From Lentilitoribacter sp039986595 (GTDB lineage: Bacteria > Pseudomonadota > Alphaproteobacteria > Rhizobiales > Rhizobiaceae), in the NCBI GenBank assembly GCA_039986595.1, contig JBDWQJ010000004.1:620001-684000 (forward strand): 64,000 bases of DNA. The letters are read 5' to 3'. Positions 6,830 to 16,225 of the stretch are shown here, piece by piece; the first letter of the stretch is position 1, and every line of letters begins with the position of its first letter. The translations under genes were made by a program, and so were the position numbers. Under the pieces are notes generated by a model. That model was not told the origin of the DNA. It did not search any database and saw only the letters and a program-made list of their open reading frames with translations.

Positions 6830-8698
6830 ATGGATTATGATGTAATCGTCATTGGTGGAGGACATGCAGGTTGCGAGGCAGCATCCGCGTCTGCGCGTTT
6901 AGGTGTCAAAACCGCACTTGTCACACATAAATTTGATACAATTGGTGTGATGTCTTGTAATCCAGCCATCGGAGGTCTTGGAAAAGGGCATCTAGTCCGT
7001 GAAATTGACGCTTTGGATGGCTTAATGGGTCGTGTCACCGATGATGCAGCTATTCAATATAGAATGCTTAATCGTCGTAAAGGTCCAGCCGTTCGGGGTC
7101 CAAGAACACAAGCTGATAGACGCTTATATCGCGAATCGATGCAAAAAAATATCAAACTTATCAATAATTTAGCTGTTATTGAGGGTGAGGTTGATGATCT
7201 TGTACTAACTGATGATAAAATCTCAGGCGTTAAAACAAAAGATGGGCGTATCTATAAATGTAACGCAGTCGTCTTAACGACAGGCACATTCCTTCGAGGT
7301 CTTATTCATATAGGGGATAAAAAAATTCCTGCAGGCCGGATGAACGAAGCCCCAGCTCTAGGTCTATCTGATAGATTAGAATCCTTAGGTTTGAAGCTCG
7401 AACGCCTAAAAACAGGAACACCAGCAAGGCTTGATGGGAAAACCATTGCTTGGGATCAGTTAGAAGAACAGGGACCGGATGAAGATCCGGTACCATTTTC
7501 GTTTATGACAGATGAAATCAAGCAAAAACAAATACCTTGTGGGATTACACGCACAACGAAGGCTACTCATAAGATTATTGAGGAGAACATTTCCAAGTCT
7601 GCAATGTATTCAGGTCAAATCGAGGGAGTTGGCCCGCGTTATTGTCCGTCGATTGAAGATAAGATTGTCAAATTTGGCGATCGGGATGGTCATCAAATAT
7701 TTCTAGAACCAGAAGGATTGGATGATGATACCGTTTACCCAAATGGAATATCGACATCTTTGCCGGAAGATGTGCAAGATCAATTTATTAGAACTATTCC
7801 TGGGTTAGAAAATGTAACTATTTTGCAGCCTGGCTATGCGATTGAGTATGATTATGTCGACCCCAGAGAACTTAAACAGACTTTAGAGCTTAAAAAATTA
7901 CCGAATTTCTTTTTAGCAGGGCAAATCAACGGCACGACTGGTTATGAGGAAGCCGGCGCACAGGGGCTTGTTGCTGGATTAAATGCCGCGCGCAAAGCTA
8001 TGGGTGGTGAAGAAATTATCTTTAGCCGTAGCTCTTCATATATTGGTGTGATGATTGATGATCTTACGACACATGGTGTGACTGAACCTTATCGAATGTT
8101 TACGTCCCGCGCTGAGTTTCGCCTAACCTTACGTGCTGATAATGCTGATTTAAGACTAACTCCGCTTGGGATCGAGATTGGTTGTGTGTCTGAATTGCGT
8201 CGTCAACGGTTTGAAAAGTGGCAGAACGATATTGATAACTGCAGAAACACGTTCGAAAGCTTGTCCTTGACCCCTAATGAAGCAGAAAATCATGGTTTTA
8301 AGCTGAATAAGGACGGGATACGCCGCTCAGCGTTTAAGTTACTCTCTTATCCTCAGATCGAGCTTGATGATATTTTAAAGGTTTGGCCTGAGCTGGCGCA
8401 CTATGATCGCCATGTTTTAGAAACAGTGGAAATAGATGCGACCTATGCTGTGTATATGGATAGGCAGAAGAATGATATACGCATTCAACAACGTGAAGAG
8501 GGTAGACTGATACCTGAGAACTTTGATTTCGATGTTCTTCCTGGTCTTTCTAACGAATTGAAACATAAGCTCAAATCTAACCGTCCAAAATCTATAGCCC
8601 GTGCTAATAAGATAGATGGTATGACGCCAGCTGCAATTGCGCTGATTTTAACCTACCTAAAAAGACACAATAGAAAAGACGCTGTAATTGCATCTTAA
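6830..8698 (+). CDS. mnmG: tRNA uridine-5-carboxymethylaminomethyl modification enzyme MnmG
   Basis: FAD-dependent partner of MnmE in wobble-uridine modification. The 622-residue length is typical. The N-terminal dinucleotide fold is VIGGGHAGCEAA (glycines 9-11 and 14), followed by the GidA signature region MSCNPAIGGLGKGHLVREIDAL and the second signature GQINGTTGYEEAAAQGL-like segment (here with AGAQGL). The start is ATG 6830. It is followed after 11 nt by rsmG (gidB), the classical gidA-gidB pair found beside bacterial origins. Confidence 0.97.
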   Translation: MDYDVIVIGGGHAGCEAASASARLGVKTALVTHKFDTIGVMSCNPAIGGLGKGHLVREIDALDGLMGRVTDDAAIQYRMLNRRKGPAVRGPRTQADRRLYRESMQKNIKLINNLAVIEGEVDDLVLTDDKISGVKTKDGRIYKCNAVVLTTGTFLRGLIHIGDKKIPAGRMNEAPALGLSDRLESLGLKLERLKTGTPARLDGKTIAWDQLEEQGPDEDPVPFSFMTDEIKQKQIPCGITRTTKATHKIIEENISKSAMYSGQIEGVGPRYCPSIEDKIVKFGDRDGHQIFLEPEGLDDDTVYPNGISTSLPEDVQDQFIRTIPGLENVTILQPGYAIEYDYVDPRELKQTLELKKLPNFFLAGQINGTTGYEEAGAQGLVAGLNAARKAMGGEEIIFSRSSSYIGVMIDDLTTHGVTEPYRMFTSRAEFRLTLRADNADLRLTPLGIEIGCVSELRRQRFEKWQNDIDNCRNTFESLSLTPNEAENHGFKLNKDGIRRSAFKLLSYPQIELDDILKVWPELAHYDRHVLETVEIDATYAVYMDRQKNDIRIQQREEGRLIPENFDFDVLPGLSNELKHKLKSNRPKSIARANKIDGMTPAAIALILTYLKRHNRKDAVIAS

Positions 8699-8709
8699 TC
8701 GGATATTTC

Positions 8710-9333
8710 ATGTCAAAGAATTTTGAAGAGTCTGTGAATGTTTCACGTGAAACATGGGCGAGATTGCGTCAATACGCGGATGTTGTGCGCAAATGGCAAA
8801 AAACCATTAATCTTATCTCTCCAGCTACAGTCGGCGATTTATGGGACCGGCATGTTCTTGATAGCTTGCAGATATGGTCAATCGATCCAAGTCCTAAAAT
8901 ATGGGTGGATATGGGTAGCGGTGCGGGTTTCCCTGGTATTGTCACCGCAATTTGCCTGGCAGAGCAAGGTTCAGGGTGGGTCTATTTAATTGAAAGTAAT
9001 CAGAAAAAAGCTGCTTTTCTTCGCAGTGTAATTGTTGAAACTGGCGCAAGAGCGAGTGTTCATCCGGTTCGAGTCGCTGATGCCTTTGATATTGCGCCTG
9101 AAATCGATGCTATATCAGCGCGCGCATTGGCATCTTTGGATGATTTGCTCGAGATGTCAGAGCCATGGTTTCTTCAGAATGAAAAATTATCCACATACCT
9201 CCACAAAGGTCGGGATTACCAGTTGGAAATTGAACTTGCCCGTAGTCGGTGGGCGTTTAATCTGGTAAAATATGATAGTCAGATTCAAGATGGATCAGTA
9301 ATTTTGCAAATTGATAGCCTCAAGAGACTTTAG
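8710..9333 (+). CDS. rsmG: 16S rRNA (guanine-N7)-methyltransferase RsmG (GidB)
   Basis: Methylates N7 of G527 (E. coli numbering) in 16S rRNA; loss gives low-level streptomycin resistance in other bacteria. The 207-residue protein has the SAM-binding loop VDMGSGAGFPGIV near residue 66 and the ISARALASL segment. The ATG at 8710 follows mnmG by 11 nt. A perfect parS lies inside codons 11-16 and encodes the peptide NVSRET, so this part of the protein is dictated by the DNA site. The coding region also contains a perfect DnaA-box match at 9187-9195, probably by chance. Confidence 0.95.
   Translation: MSKNFEESVNVSRETWARLRQYADVVRKWQKTINLISPATVGDLWDRHVLDSLQIWSIDPSPKIWVDMGSGAGFPGIVTAICLAEQGSGWVYLIESNQKKAAFLRSVIVETGARASVHPVRVADAFDIAPEIDAISARALASLDDLLEMSEPWFLQNEKLSTYLHKGRDYQLEIELARSRWAFNLVKYDSQIQDGSVILQIDSLKRL
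8739..8754. promoter_or_regulatory. parS: Perfect parS site inside rsmG
   Basis: TGTTTCACGTGAAACA is an exact 16-bp palindromic parS. It lies in the fifth to tenth percentile of the rsmG reading frame and is read as Asn-Val-Ser-Arg-Glu-Thr. It is the only fully perfect copy in the window and is about 0.6 kb from parA. Confidence 0.93.
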
Positions 9334-9370
9334 ACTAGTATTTTGTGGTTTTTGGTAAAAGTTGGGTGCA

Positions 9371-10165
9371 ATGTCTCAGATTAAAAACCGGATAATTACA
9401 GTTGCTAATCAAAAGGGTGGTGTTGGTAAAACAACAACAGCGATTAACCTTGCAACAGCTTTAGCTGCTATTGGCGAAAATGTGTTGATTGTGGATCTTG
9501 ATCCGCAAGGTAACGCAAGTACGGGTCTTGGTATCGAACGCGCAAACAGAGATTTGTCATCTTACGATGTTTTGATGTATGAGGCTGAATTATCTCAGGC
9601 GTGCAAAAAGACCGCTGTTCCAAACCTGGATATTGTCCCATCTACTATGGATTTACTTGGTCTTGAGATGGAAATATCTAGCGATAGTCAACGCGCCTTT
9701 CGTTTGAAGAAGGTTCTGAATACACCAGATGCCAGTCATTATGATTATATTCTTATTGATTGTCCGCCATCGCTAAATCTTTTGACAATGAATGCAATGG
9801 CAGCTGCACATTCAGTCTTAGTACCGTTACAATGTGAGTTTTTTGCGTTGGAAGGTTTGAGCCAACTCCTTGAAACAGTTGGACAAGTTCGTGATACATT
9901 AAACCCGGACCTTGAAATACAGGGTATCGTTATGACGATGTATGATTCGCGTAACAAGCTTGCGCATCAAGTTGTGGCAGATGTGCGCGAAAACTTGGGA
10001 GAAAAGGTGTATCACACGCTTATCCCTCGCAATGTTCGAGTTTCAGAGGCGCCTTCCTATGGTAAGCCAGCCATATTGTATGATTTGGCGTGTTCAGGTA
10101 GCCAGGCCTATTTAAAATTGGCATCGGAAGTAATTCAGCGAGAAAGAAGCCATAAAGCTGCATAG
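9371..10165 (+). CDS. parA: Chromosome-partitioning ATPase ParA
   Basis: Deviant Walker ATPase that moves ParB-parS complexes to segregate the origin. I use the ATG at 9371 (264 residues, MSQIKNRIITVANQKGGVGK); a TTG at 9362 would add only three residues. The deviant Walker A KGGVGKTTT begins at residue 15, with both signature lysines (15 and 20). VDLDPQGNASTGLG (Walker A') and ILIDCPPSLNLLTMNA (Walker B) follow. The short N-terminus without an HTH marks a chromosomal ParA rather than a plasmid RepA type. parB follows after 33 nt. Confidence 0.96.
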   Translation: MSQIKNRIITVANQKGGVGKTTTAINLATALAAIGENVLIVDLDPQGNASTGLGIERANRDLSSYDVLMYEAELSQACKKTAVPNLDIVPSTMDLLGLEMEISSDSQRAFRLKKVLNTPDASHYDYILIDCPPSLNLLTMNAMAAAHSVLVPLQCEFFALEGLSQLLETVGQVRDTLNPDLEIQGIVMTMYDSRNKLAHQVVADVRENLGEKVYHTLIPRNVRVSEAPSYGKPAILYDLACSGSQAYLKLASEVIQRERSHKAA

Positions 10166-10198
10166 TTTGGCCCCATTTTTAAAAGATAGGTTTGTTTT

Positions 10199-11086
10199 AT
10201 GAGTGATGAACAATCAAAAAAACGTTTAGGTAGAGGCTTAGCTGCATTAATTGGCGAAATGGATAACGTCGATAACAACAAGCCTGCCAGTCAATCAAAA
10301 ATTAGCCCCGATCAACAAATTCCGATTGAGTTTGTCGTTCGAAATGCTGAAAATCCACGACAAAATTTCGATCATGATGATTTGGTGGATCTAGCGCGTT
10401 CTATCCGTAAGCACGGAATTGTTCAACCAATCGTCGTTCGTCGTATTAATAATGACCGATATGAAATTATTGCAGGTGAACGACGTTGGCGCGCGGCTCA
10501 ACAGGCCGAACTTACTGAAATCCCTGTATTGGTTCGTGATGTTGATGATAAAACGGCTCTAGAGATTGCAATTGTTGAGAATGTTCAACGTGCTGATCTT
10601 AATCCGCTGGAAGAAGCATTGGGTTATGAGCAATTGATGTCTCATTACGGGTATACGCAAAATGATCTGGGTGAAGTGATCGGAAAAAGCCGCTCACATG
10701 TTGCAAATAGTCTGCGCTTGTTAAAATTACCAGATAGTGTTCGTGATATGTTGGTTGATGGAAGCCTATCAGCAGGTCATGCGCGTGCTTTGGTATCAAC
10801 ATCTAATCCACTTGCTTTAGCAAAATTGATCGTTGAAAAAGGATTATCCGTTCGAGACGCGGAGCGCCTGGCACAAGAAGATATCAATGGCGCTTCTCAA
10901 CAATCTGAGAAGAAAGAAACTTTCCAAAAAGATGCTGACACAATGGCACTTGAGAAAAGCCTCACAGATGTTTTGGGATTAAAAGTCCAGCTTGATCATA
11001 AGGGCGAAAAAGGAAAGTTGCAAATTAGTTATAAATCTCTGGAACAACTTGATTCCATTTGTAAACTACTTGGCGTTGCCGGTTAA
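10199..11086 (+). CDS. parB: Chromosome-partitioning protein ParB (parS-binding CTPase)
   Basis: Binds parS and spreads as a CTP-gated clamp to build the partition complex. The 295 residues start at ATG 10199. The N-terminal ParA-interacting motif is KKRLGRGLAALIG (8-20). The CTP-binding ParB/Srx domain includes ENPRQNF and the GERRWRAAQ box (93-101). ENVQRADLNPLEEA and the HTH YTQNDLGEVIGKSRSHVANS bind parS, and a C-terminal dimerisation region follows. Several parS sites lie within 4 kb upstream, and degenerate ones lie further along the window. Confidence 0.96.
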   Translation: MSDEQSKKRLGRGLAALIGEMDNVDNNKPASQSKISPDQQIPIEFVVRNAENPRQNFDHDDLVDLARSIRKHGIVQPIVVRRINNDRYEIIAGERRWRAAQQAELTEIPVLVRDVDDKTALEIAIVENVQRADLNPLEEALGYEQLMSHYGYTQNDLGEVIGKSRSHVANSLRLLKLPDSVRDMLVDGSLSAGHARALVSTSNPLALAKLIVEKGLSVRDAERLAQEDINGASQQSEKKETFQKDADTMALEKSLTDVLGLKVQLDHKGEKGKLQISYKSLEQLDSICKLLGVAG

Positions 11087-11096
11087 TTAATTAAAC

Positions 11097-12125
11097 TTAT
11101 CGACTTAGTAAACAAACTCGCATAAGAGCTTGTCGCGCGATGCTTGTTTCAAGCGTCGCGTTACGACGCGTCTCCAAAATAGCATTGGATATCTTGTCCA
11201 TTTCAAGCCTAAGCTTTGCGCAGCTCCATTTGTTCAGTGCTTTTTCAAATACTGGCTTACGCTTAAAGTGAATAAACCTGCCTTGCTCAGCCATGACCTG
11301 GCTCGCGCGCTTATTTTTTGTTTCGACTTCAGAACGCATTAAATCGAGTTGCTGTAATTGGATCAAACAAGATCGCAGGATTAGAAATATAGGTGTTTTA
11401 GATGAGATTATTCGATTGAATGAACTATCTAAGCCATTGATATTACCAGATAAAATAGCATCAACTGTCTCATCAACCGATATCGATGACGCATCCCCAA
11501 TTGCCGCTATGACATCATCTATGTGTATTTGTTCCTGCCCATGGCAATAAAGCATTAGTTTCTGGATTTCTCCGCGACTGGCCAAACGGTCACCACCCAA
11601 GAAAGTCAACAATAGTTGACGCGCATCCATATCCATACGCATATTCGCACTCGTCAACTCTTGATCAATTAGGTTTTGGAGCGCGCGACCATCATCAGCA
11701 TAACAAGGGATCGCAACGGCAGGATTAGCTTTTTCAATGGTTTTGCGTAGCGAAGATGATTTTTTCAAATCGCCAGATTCAATTATGACAGAAACACTAT
11801 CGCCAATTTCTTCTATAACAGCGGTTAACGCGCTCACAAGCTTCTTGTCATTGGCTGCGTTCTTAATCCAAATTAGTCGCGAGCCACCAAAAAGCCCAAT
11901 AGATCCAACTTCATCTGCTAATCGGCCAGGATCTGCTGATATTTCACTTGAGTCTAATCGTACAAGATTAAAATCATCGGAAAGATCAACGCCGGTTTTC
12001 TTTGACAATTCGGACGCACGTTCGGATACCAATCCAGTATCAGGACCATAGATCAAAAATACACGATAGGGCAGATCAGCTCTTTTGATAAATCCGTCAA
12101 ATTCGTGTGCTTTGATCTGTCCCAT
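11097..12125 (-). CDS. holA: DNA polymerase III subunit delta
   Basis: Clamp-loader subunit that opens the beta sliding clamp during replication. The 342-residue protein begins MGQIKAHEFDGFIKRADLPYRVFLIYGPDTGLVSERA, shown here as residues 1-37, with the degenerate P-loop region YGPDTGLV that is characteristic of delta. It follows lptE by 15 nt in a leuS-lptE-holA operon and is convergent with parB, only 10 nt away, with no clear terminator between them. Confidence 0.93.
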   Translation of the reverse strand: MGQIKAHEFDGFIKRADLPYRVFLIYGPDTGLVSERASELSKKTGVDLSDDFNLVRLDSSEISADPGRLADEVGSIGLFGGSRLIWIKNAANDKKLVSALTAVIEEIGDSVSVIIESGDLKKSSSLRKTIEKANPAVAIPCYADDGRALQNLIDQELTSANMRMDMDARQLLLTFLGGDRLASRGEIQKLMLYCHGQEQIHIDDVIAAIGDASSISVDETVDAILSGNINGLDSSFNRIISSKTPIFLILRSCLIQLQQLDLMRSEVETKNKRASQVMAEQGRFIHFKRKPVFEKALNKWSCAKLRLEMDKISNAILETRRNATLETSIARQALMRVCLLSR

Positions 12126-12140
12126 GTGTGCCTAAATAAA

Positions 12141-12650
12141 TTATTTGCGCAATGCTGCTGATATATCTGCGTAAATCACATCAGCCAGTTCGCGACCAGC
12201 GCGATTTTCCGCATCTTGCAATGCTCGAATTTTAGCAAATTCTTGATCTGGTAGATCGTATTGTGATGTCACCTGGCGCTTTGCTTTGCGAATAACTTCG
12301 CCATCAGACAATCTAGAAAGCGTAAAGCTACCGGAAACAGTCATTCGACCAGCCGTAAAATTATTATCGGTACCTGCATCAAGCACACCAGCTGCCGAGC
12401 TTGTGACATTTAAATCCAATCGATATTCAGCTGTGCCTGCCTGTGCGCCACCATTTAAAAATACCAATTGATTTCGTGTAACCTGTTCAATGCGTGTATC
12501 AGCTTGAGAAATATCAATAACAGCAATCGGTGCGCCCGAAACGGAGCTATATAGCGGCTTGACTTGGCAGCCAGCCAATAGAACAGGGATGAACGTAGCT
12601 AGCGCAAGCGGTTTAACGATAGATTTGATCTGTTGGATATTAAATAACAA
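12141..12650 (-). CDS. lptE: LPS-assembly lipoprotein LptE
   Basis: Outer-membrane lipoprotein that plugs the LptD channel in lipopolysaccharide export. The 169-residue protein has a short hydrophobic signal ending in the lipobox LLAGC, with the lipidated Cys28, followed by QVKPLYSS. The only start before the lipobox is a TTG at 12650, which lies inside the 3' end of leuS (11-nt overlap). That position after leuS and before holA is the usual one for this gene. Sequence similarity within LptE is weak, so context carries part of the call. Confidence 0.85.
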   Translation of the reverse strand: MLFNIQQIKSIVKPLALATFIPVLLAGCQVKPLYSSVSGAPIAVIDISQADTRIEQVTRNQLVFLNGGAQAGTAEYRLDLNVTSSAAGVLDAGTDNNFTAGRMTVSGSFTLSRLSDGEVIRKAKRQVTSQYDLPDQEFAKIRALQDAENRAGRELADVIYADISAALRK

Positions 12651-15258
12651 TATTCACAATCCTCTTTGGAACGACAATCAGTTTTCGCACAGGTTGACCA
12701 TTGATTTTATCGGCAACAAAATCAAGTGCAAGAACAGCTTTTTCAATCGCGTCTTTGTTTGCATCGACGGCTATGGTTAACTCACCGCGCTTCTTACCGT
12801 TGATTTGCACAGGATACGTAAACGAGTTTTCTGCCACAAGATCAGGATTAAATTGAGGCCATGCTGCGTTTGCAACCATACCCTCACACTTTAATTCTTG
12901 CCAACAGGCTTCTGCCAAGTGCGGCATCATTGGAGCGATCAATTGAATTAGGATTTCACTCGCTTCGCGAGATGCAGATTTGATTGTATCATCAGCTTCG
13001 CCCTTAGCTACTTTTGCAAGCATAGGGGCAATTGCATTTACATATTCGTAAATACGAGCAACAGATTTGTTAAACCCAAGCTTTTCAAGATCTTCGCCAA
13101 CAAGTTTCAGTGTTTTATGTGCTGCTTTCGAGATAGCATTGGCTTCTCCATCCAATGCAGAGGCGGGTTTTACATCACTAAGTTCAGCTGCTGCTTCTGA
13201 AATAATGCGCCAAATTCTCTGTACGAACTTATGTGCGGCCTCAACACCTGCTTCAGTCCAGATAACATCACGCTCTGGCGGGGAATCTGACAACATAAAG
13301 AAGCGGGCTGTATCTGCGCCATAAGATGCAATAATATCATCTGGATCAACAACGTTCTTTTTGGATTTTGACATTTTCTCAATTGATCCGATTTCAACGA
13401 GTTCACCCGTATCATTCATCGTTGCAGAGCGAACGCCATCAACTTCTTTAATGTCAATCTCAGCCGGGGTAATCCAACCGTTCGGGCCTTTATAAGTTTC
13501 GTGAACTACCATCCCTTGAGTAAAGAGACCTTTGAACGGTTCTTTAATATCTAGGTGTCCAGCCTTTTGCATCGCGCGGGTAAAGAAGCGTGAATATAAA
13601 AGGTGAAGGATCGCGTGCTCAATACCACCAATATATTGATCAACTGGCAACCAGTGGTTTGCCATATCCGGATCAGTTGGATTGTCATTATTTGGATCTG
13701 TAAAGCGTGCGAAATACCAGGACGAGTCTACAAAAGTATCCATTGTATCTGTTTCACGGCGCGCATCTTTTCCGCAACAAGGGCAGGCGACATGACGCCA
13801 TGTCGGATGACGATCAAGCGGATTACCTGGTTTATCAAAATTGATATCATCAGGAAGAATAACTGGAAGGTCAGCTTTAGGTACAGGAACCGCGCCGCAA
13901 TCATCACAATGAATAACTGGAATTGGGCAACCCCAATAGCGCTGTCGTGAAACGCCCCAGTCACGCAGTTTAAATTGTGTTTTCAATTCAGCTTGTGGTG
14001 CGCCATTAAAGTCTGTTTCACTCAGTTTCTTTGCGACCAAGTCAAAAGCTTCTTTTGGCTTCATGCCATTTAAAAACTCAGAATTGATCATAACACCGTC
14101 ACCGGTATAAGCTTCCTCTGTTACTTGGAAATTTGCCGCATCACCATCTTGCGGCATAACAACAGGTGTAACTTGCAATCCGTATTTATTGGCGAAGTCC
14201 AAATCGCGTTGATCACCTGAAGGGCAACCAAAAATCGCACCAGTTCCGTATTCCATTAAAACGAAATTAGCGACAAAGACTTTAAGCTTCCAGTCTTTGT
14301 TAAATGGATGAACGACTTCAAAGCCTGTATCAAAGCCATGCTTTTCTGCAGTTTCTAATGCGGCAGCTGAAGTACCGACACGTCTACATTCCTCGCAAAA
14401 TTCATTGAGTTCCGGATTTAATTTTGCAGCTTCTAGCGCTAACGGATGATCTGCAGCGATCGCCATAAAGGATGCGCCAAACAATGTGTCAGGGCGAGTT
14501 GTGTAAACTTCAAGCTCAGCAAAGCCTTCAGGTGCTGTTTTCGCATCCAACTCCCAGCGGATTTGCAAGCCTTCTGATTTGCCAATCCAGTTCTTTTGCA
14601 TTAACCGAACTTTTTCAGGCCAGTTATCTAGCGTTTCAAGCGAATCCAACAAATCTTCCGAATAATCAGTGATGTTGAAGAACCATTGTGTAAGATCACG
14701 TTGCTCAACAAGTGCGCCTGAGCGCCAACCACGACCATCGATCACTTGTTCATTTGCAAGAACCGTCATGTCTTCTGGGTCCCAGTTTACCTTCGCGTTT
14801 TTGCGATAAACCAAACCTTTGTCCAAGAAGTCGACAAATAGCTGTTGTTGCTTGTGGTAATATTCCACATCACATGTCGCAAATTCACGTGACCAATCCA
14901 AAGACAATCCCATGGATTTTAATTGGCGGCGCATCGTGTCGATATTTTCATATGTCCAAGATTTAGGGTGCGTGTTGTTTTGCATCGCAGCGTTTTCCGC
15001 TGGCATACCAAATGCATCCCAACCCATTGGGTGAAGGACATTAAAGCCTTTTGCGCGGCGATAACGCGCAACAACATCGCCCATCGCATAGTTGCGAACG
15101 TGGCCCATATGAATGCGCCCGGAAGGATAGGGGAACATTTCCAGGACATAATATTTTTCGCGTTTGTCAGCATTATCTGTTTCATAGATTTTATGCTCAT
15201 CCCATACCTGTTGCCAATGCGGTTCAGATTGTCGCGGATTATAACGTTCAACGGCCAT
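12640..15258 (-). CDS. leuS: Leucyl-tRNA synthetase
   Basis: Class I synthetase that charges tRNA-Leu. The 872 residues match the bacterial length. The HIGH motif appears as HMGH (50-53) in PYPSGRIHMGHVRNY, and the KMSKS loop as EKMSKSKKNVVDPDD near residue 627. The CP1 editing domain lies between, with the TTRPDTLFG threonine-rich motif. A WGCPIPVIHCDDCGAVPVPK zinc-binding region and a second Cys pair (CPCCG) are present. First gene of the leuS-lptE-holA operon, divergent from yggS across 207 nt. Confidence 0.97.
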   Translation of the reverse strand: MAVERYNPRQSEPHWQQVWDEHKIYETDNADKREKYYVLEMFPYPSGRIHMGHVRNYAMGDVVARYRRAKGFNVLHPMGWDAFGMPAENAAMQNNTHPKSWTYENIDTMRRQLKSMGLSLDWSREFATCDVEYYHKQQQLFVDFLDKGLVYRKNAKVNWDPEDMTVLANEQVIDGRGWRSGALVEQRDLTQWFFNITDYSEDLLDSLETLDNWPEKVRLMQKNWIGKSEGLQIRWELDAKTAPEGFAELEVYTTRPDTLFGASFMAIAADHPLALEAAKLNPELNEFCEECRRVGTSAAALETAEKHGFDTGFEVVHPFNKDWKLKVFVANFVLMEYGTGAIFGCPSGDQRDLDFANKYGLQVTPVVMPQDGDAANFQVTEEAYTGDGVMINSEFLNGMKPKEAFDLVAKKLSETDFNGAPQAELKTQFKLRDWGVSRQRYWGCPIPVIHCDDCGAVPVPKADLPVILPDDINFDKPGNPLDRHPTWRHVACPCCGKDARRETDTMDTFVDSSWYFARFTDPNNDNPTDPDMANHWLPVDQYIGGIEHAILHLLYSRFFTRAMQKAGHLDIKEPFKGLFTQGMVVHETYKGPNGWITPAEIDIKEVDGVRSATMNDTGELVEIGSIEKMSKSKKNVVDPDDIIASYGADTARFFMLSDSPPERDVIWTEAGVEAAHKFVQRIWRIISEAAAELSDVKPASALDGEANAISKAAHKTLKLVGEDLEKLGFNKSVARIYEYVNAIAPMLAKVAKGEADDTIKSASREASEILIQLIAPMMPHLAEACWQELKCEGMVANAAWPQFNPDLVAENSFTYPVQINGKKRGELTIAVDANKDAIEKAVLALDFVADKINGQPVRKLIVVPKRIVNIVI

Positions 15259-15434
15259 TAAATTGTCCTGTGGTGCTTTGTATTATTACCTATCAGCGCA
15301 ATTGCTGAAAATATTTTGTCGAGCAATAGCCGTGAAACTTTCCAATCGTCAACAGCTAAGCGGTTCATATTTGATAAAAGATGATCTAAATAGACGAATA
15401 TCTAATGTCATGCCCCACGTGTTGATTTGCAAAA

Positions 15435-15450
15435 TGTTTCACGTGAATCG
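15435..15450. promoter_or_regulatory. Degenerate parS-like site upstream of yggS
   Basis: TGTTTCACGTGAATCG has a perfect left arm and core of parS and two mismatches at the right end. The identical 16-mer occurs again at 19017-19032, so both may be weak ParB sites. It lies 16 bp before the yggS start, in its leader. Confidence 0.45.
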
Positions 15451-15465
15451 CTTAAGAGGTCCAAA

Positions 15466-16134
15466 ATGTCTGTTCAGGAAAATTTGCAAACTGTTCGAAA
15501 GAACATCGAAAAAGCGAAATCAAATGCGCTAAAGCCATCACAGCATCTTGAGCTGGTTGCTGTTTCTAAGACCTATGGTGCGGATATCATCCAACAGGTG
15601 ATAGATGAAGGTCAACGCATATTTGGTGAAAACCGCGTTCAGGAAGCGCAAGGTAAATGGCCGGAACTGAAATTGAAAAACGCAGATATCGAGCTGCATC
15701 TTATCGGGCCGTTGCAGTCGAACAAGACAGCAGATGCGTTGGAGTTATTTGACGTGATTGAAAGTGTGGACCGTGAAAAGATTGCGCGTTCGATAGCGAA
15801 AGAATCCCAAAAAATTGGAAAATGCCCAAGTTTGTTTGTGCAGGTCAATACTGGGCTCGAGGACCAGAAAGCTGGTATTGAGCCGGATAAAGCTGTCGAT
15901 TTTGTTCGTTTTTGTAAAGACGAATTGTCGCTGCCAATTGTTGGACTTATGTGCATACCGCCGGCTGATGAAAATCCCGGACCGCATTTCGCATTGCTTT
16001 GTAAGCTGGTACAAGAGGCTGAATTACAAGATGTTTCAATGGGAATGAGTGGAGATTACGAAACGGCGATTGCTTTTGGCGCAACGCATGTACGTGTTGG
16101 ATCAGCAATTTTTGGGGCGCGCGACTATACCTAA
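15466..16134 (+). CDS. Pyridoxal phosphate homeostasis protein (YggS/PROSC family)
   Basis: PLP-binding protein without known catalysis that buffers free pyridoxal phosphate. The start is the ATG at 15466 with AAGAGG at 15454-15459; a TTG at 15427 would read through the parS-like site and add 13 non-family residues. The 222-residue protein keeps the PLP lysine in VAVSKTYGAD (Lys35), then GENRVQEAQGKW, LHLIGPLQSNK, and the C-terminal SMGMSGDYETAIAFGATHVRVGSAIFG, listed here by its ends SMGMSGDYE and RVGSAIFG. YggS genes are often isolated; here the next gene is a propionyl-CoA synthetase with no evident link. Confidence 0.93.
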   Translation: MSVQENLQTVRKNIEKAKSNALKPSQHLELVAVSKTYGADIIQQVIDEGQRIFGENRVQEAQGKWPELKLKNADIELHLIGPLQSNKTADALELFDVIESVDREKIARSIAKESQKIGKCPSLFVQVNTGLEDQKAGIEPDKAVDFVRFCKDELSLPIVGLMCIPPADENPGPHFALLCKLVQEAELQDVSMGMSGDYETAIAFGATHVRVGSAIFGARDYT

Positions 16135-16225
16135 AACAATTTCAAAGCTTGAAACCGCTGTCATTTTCGTTCAATTGTGTGGTGCAACATAAGTTTAAAT
16201 GAGCACAATTTGCGGGAGAGAGCAT

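Noticed and set aside
9187..9195. Perfect DnaA box TTATCCACA inside rsmG
   Set aside because: Single 9-mer in coding DNA, about 7 kb from the proposed origin and with no cluster around it; a chance match is likely.
16140..16154. Stem TTTCAA-AGC-TTGAAA after yggS as a terminator
   Set aside because: Short AT-rich stem, three-base loop and no T-run.
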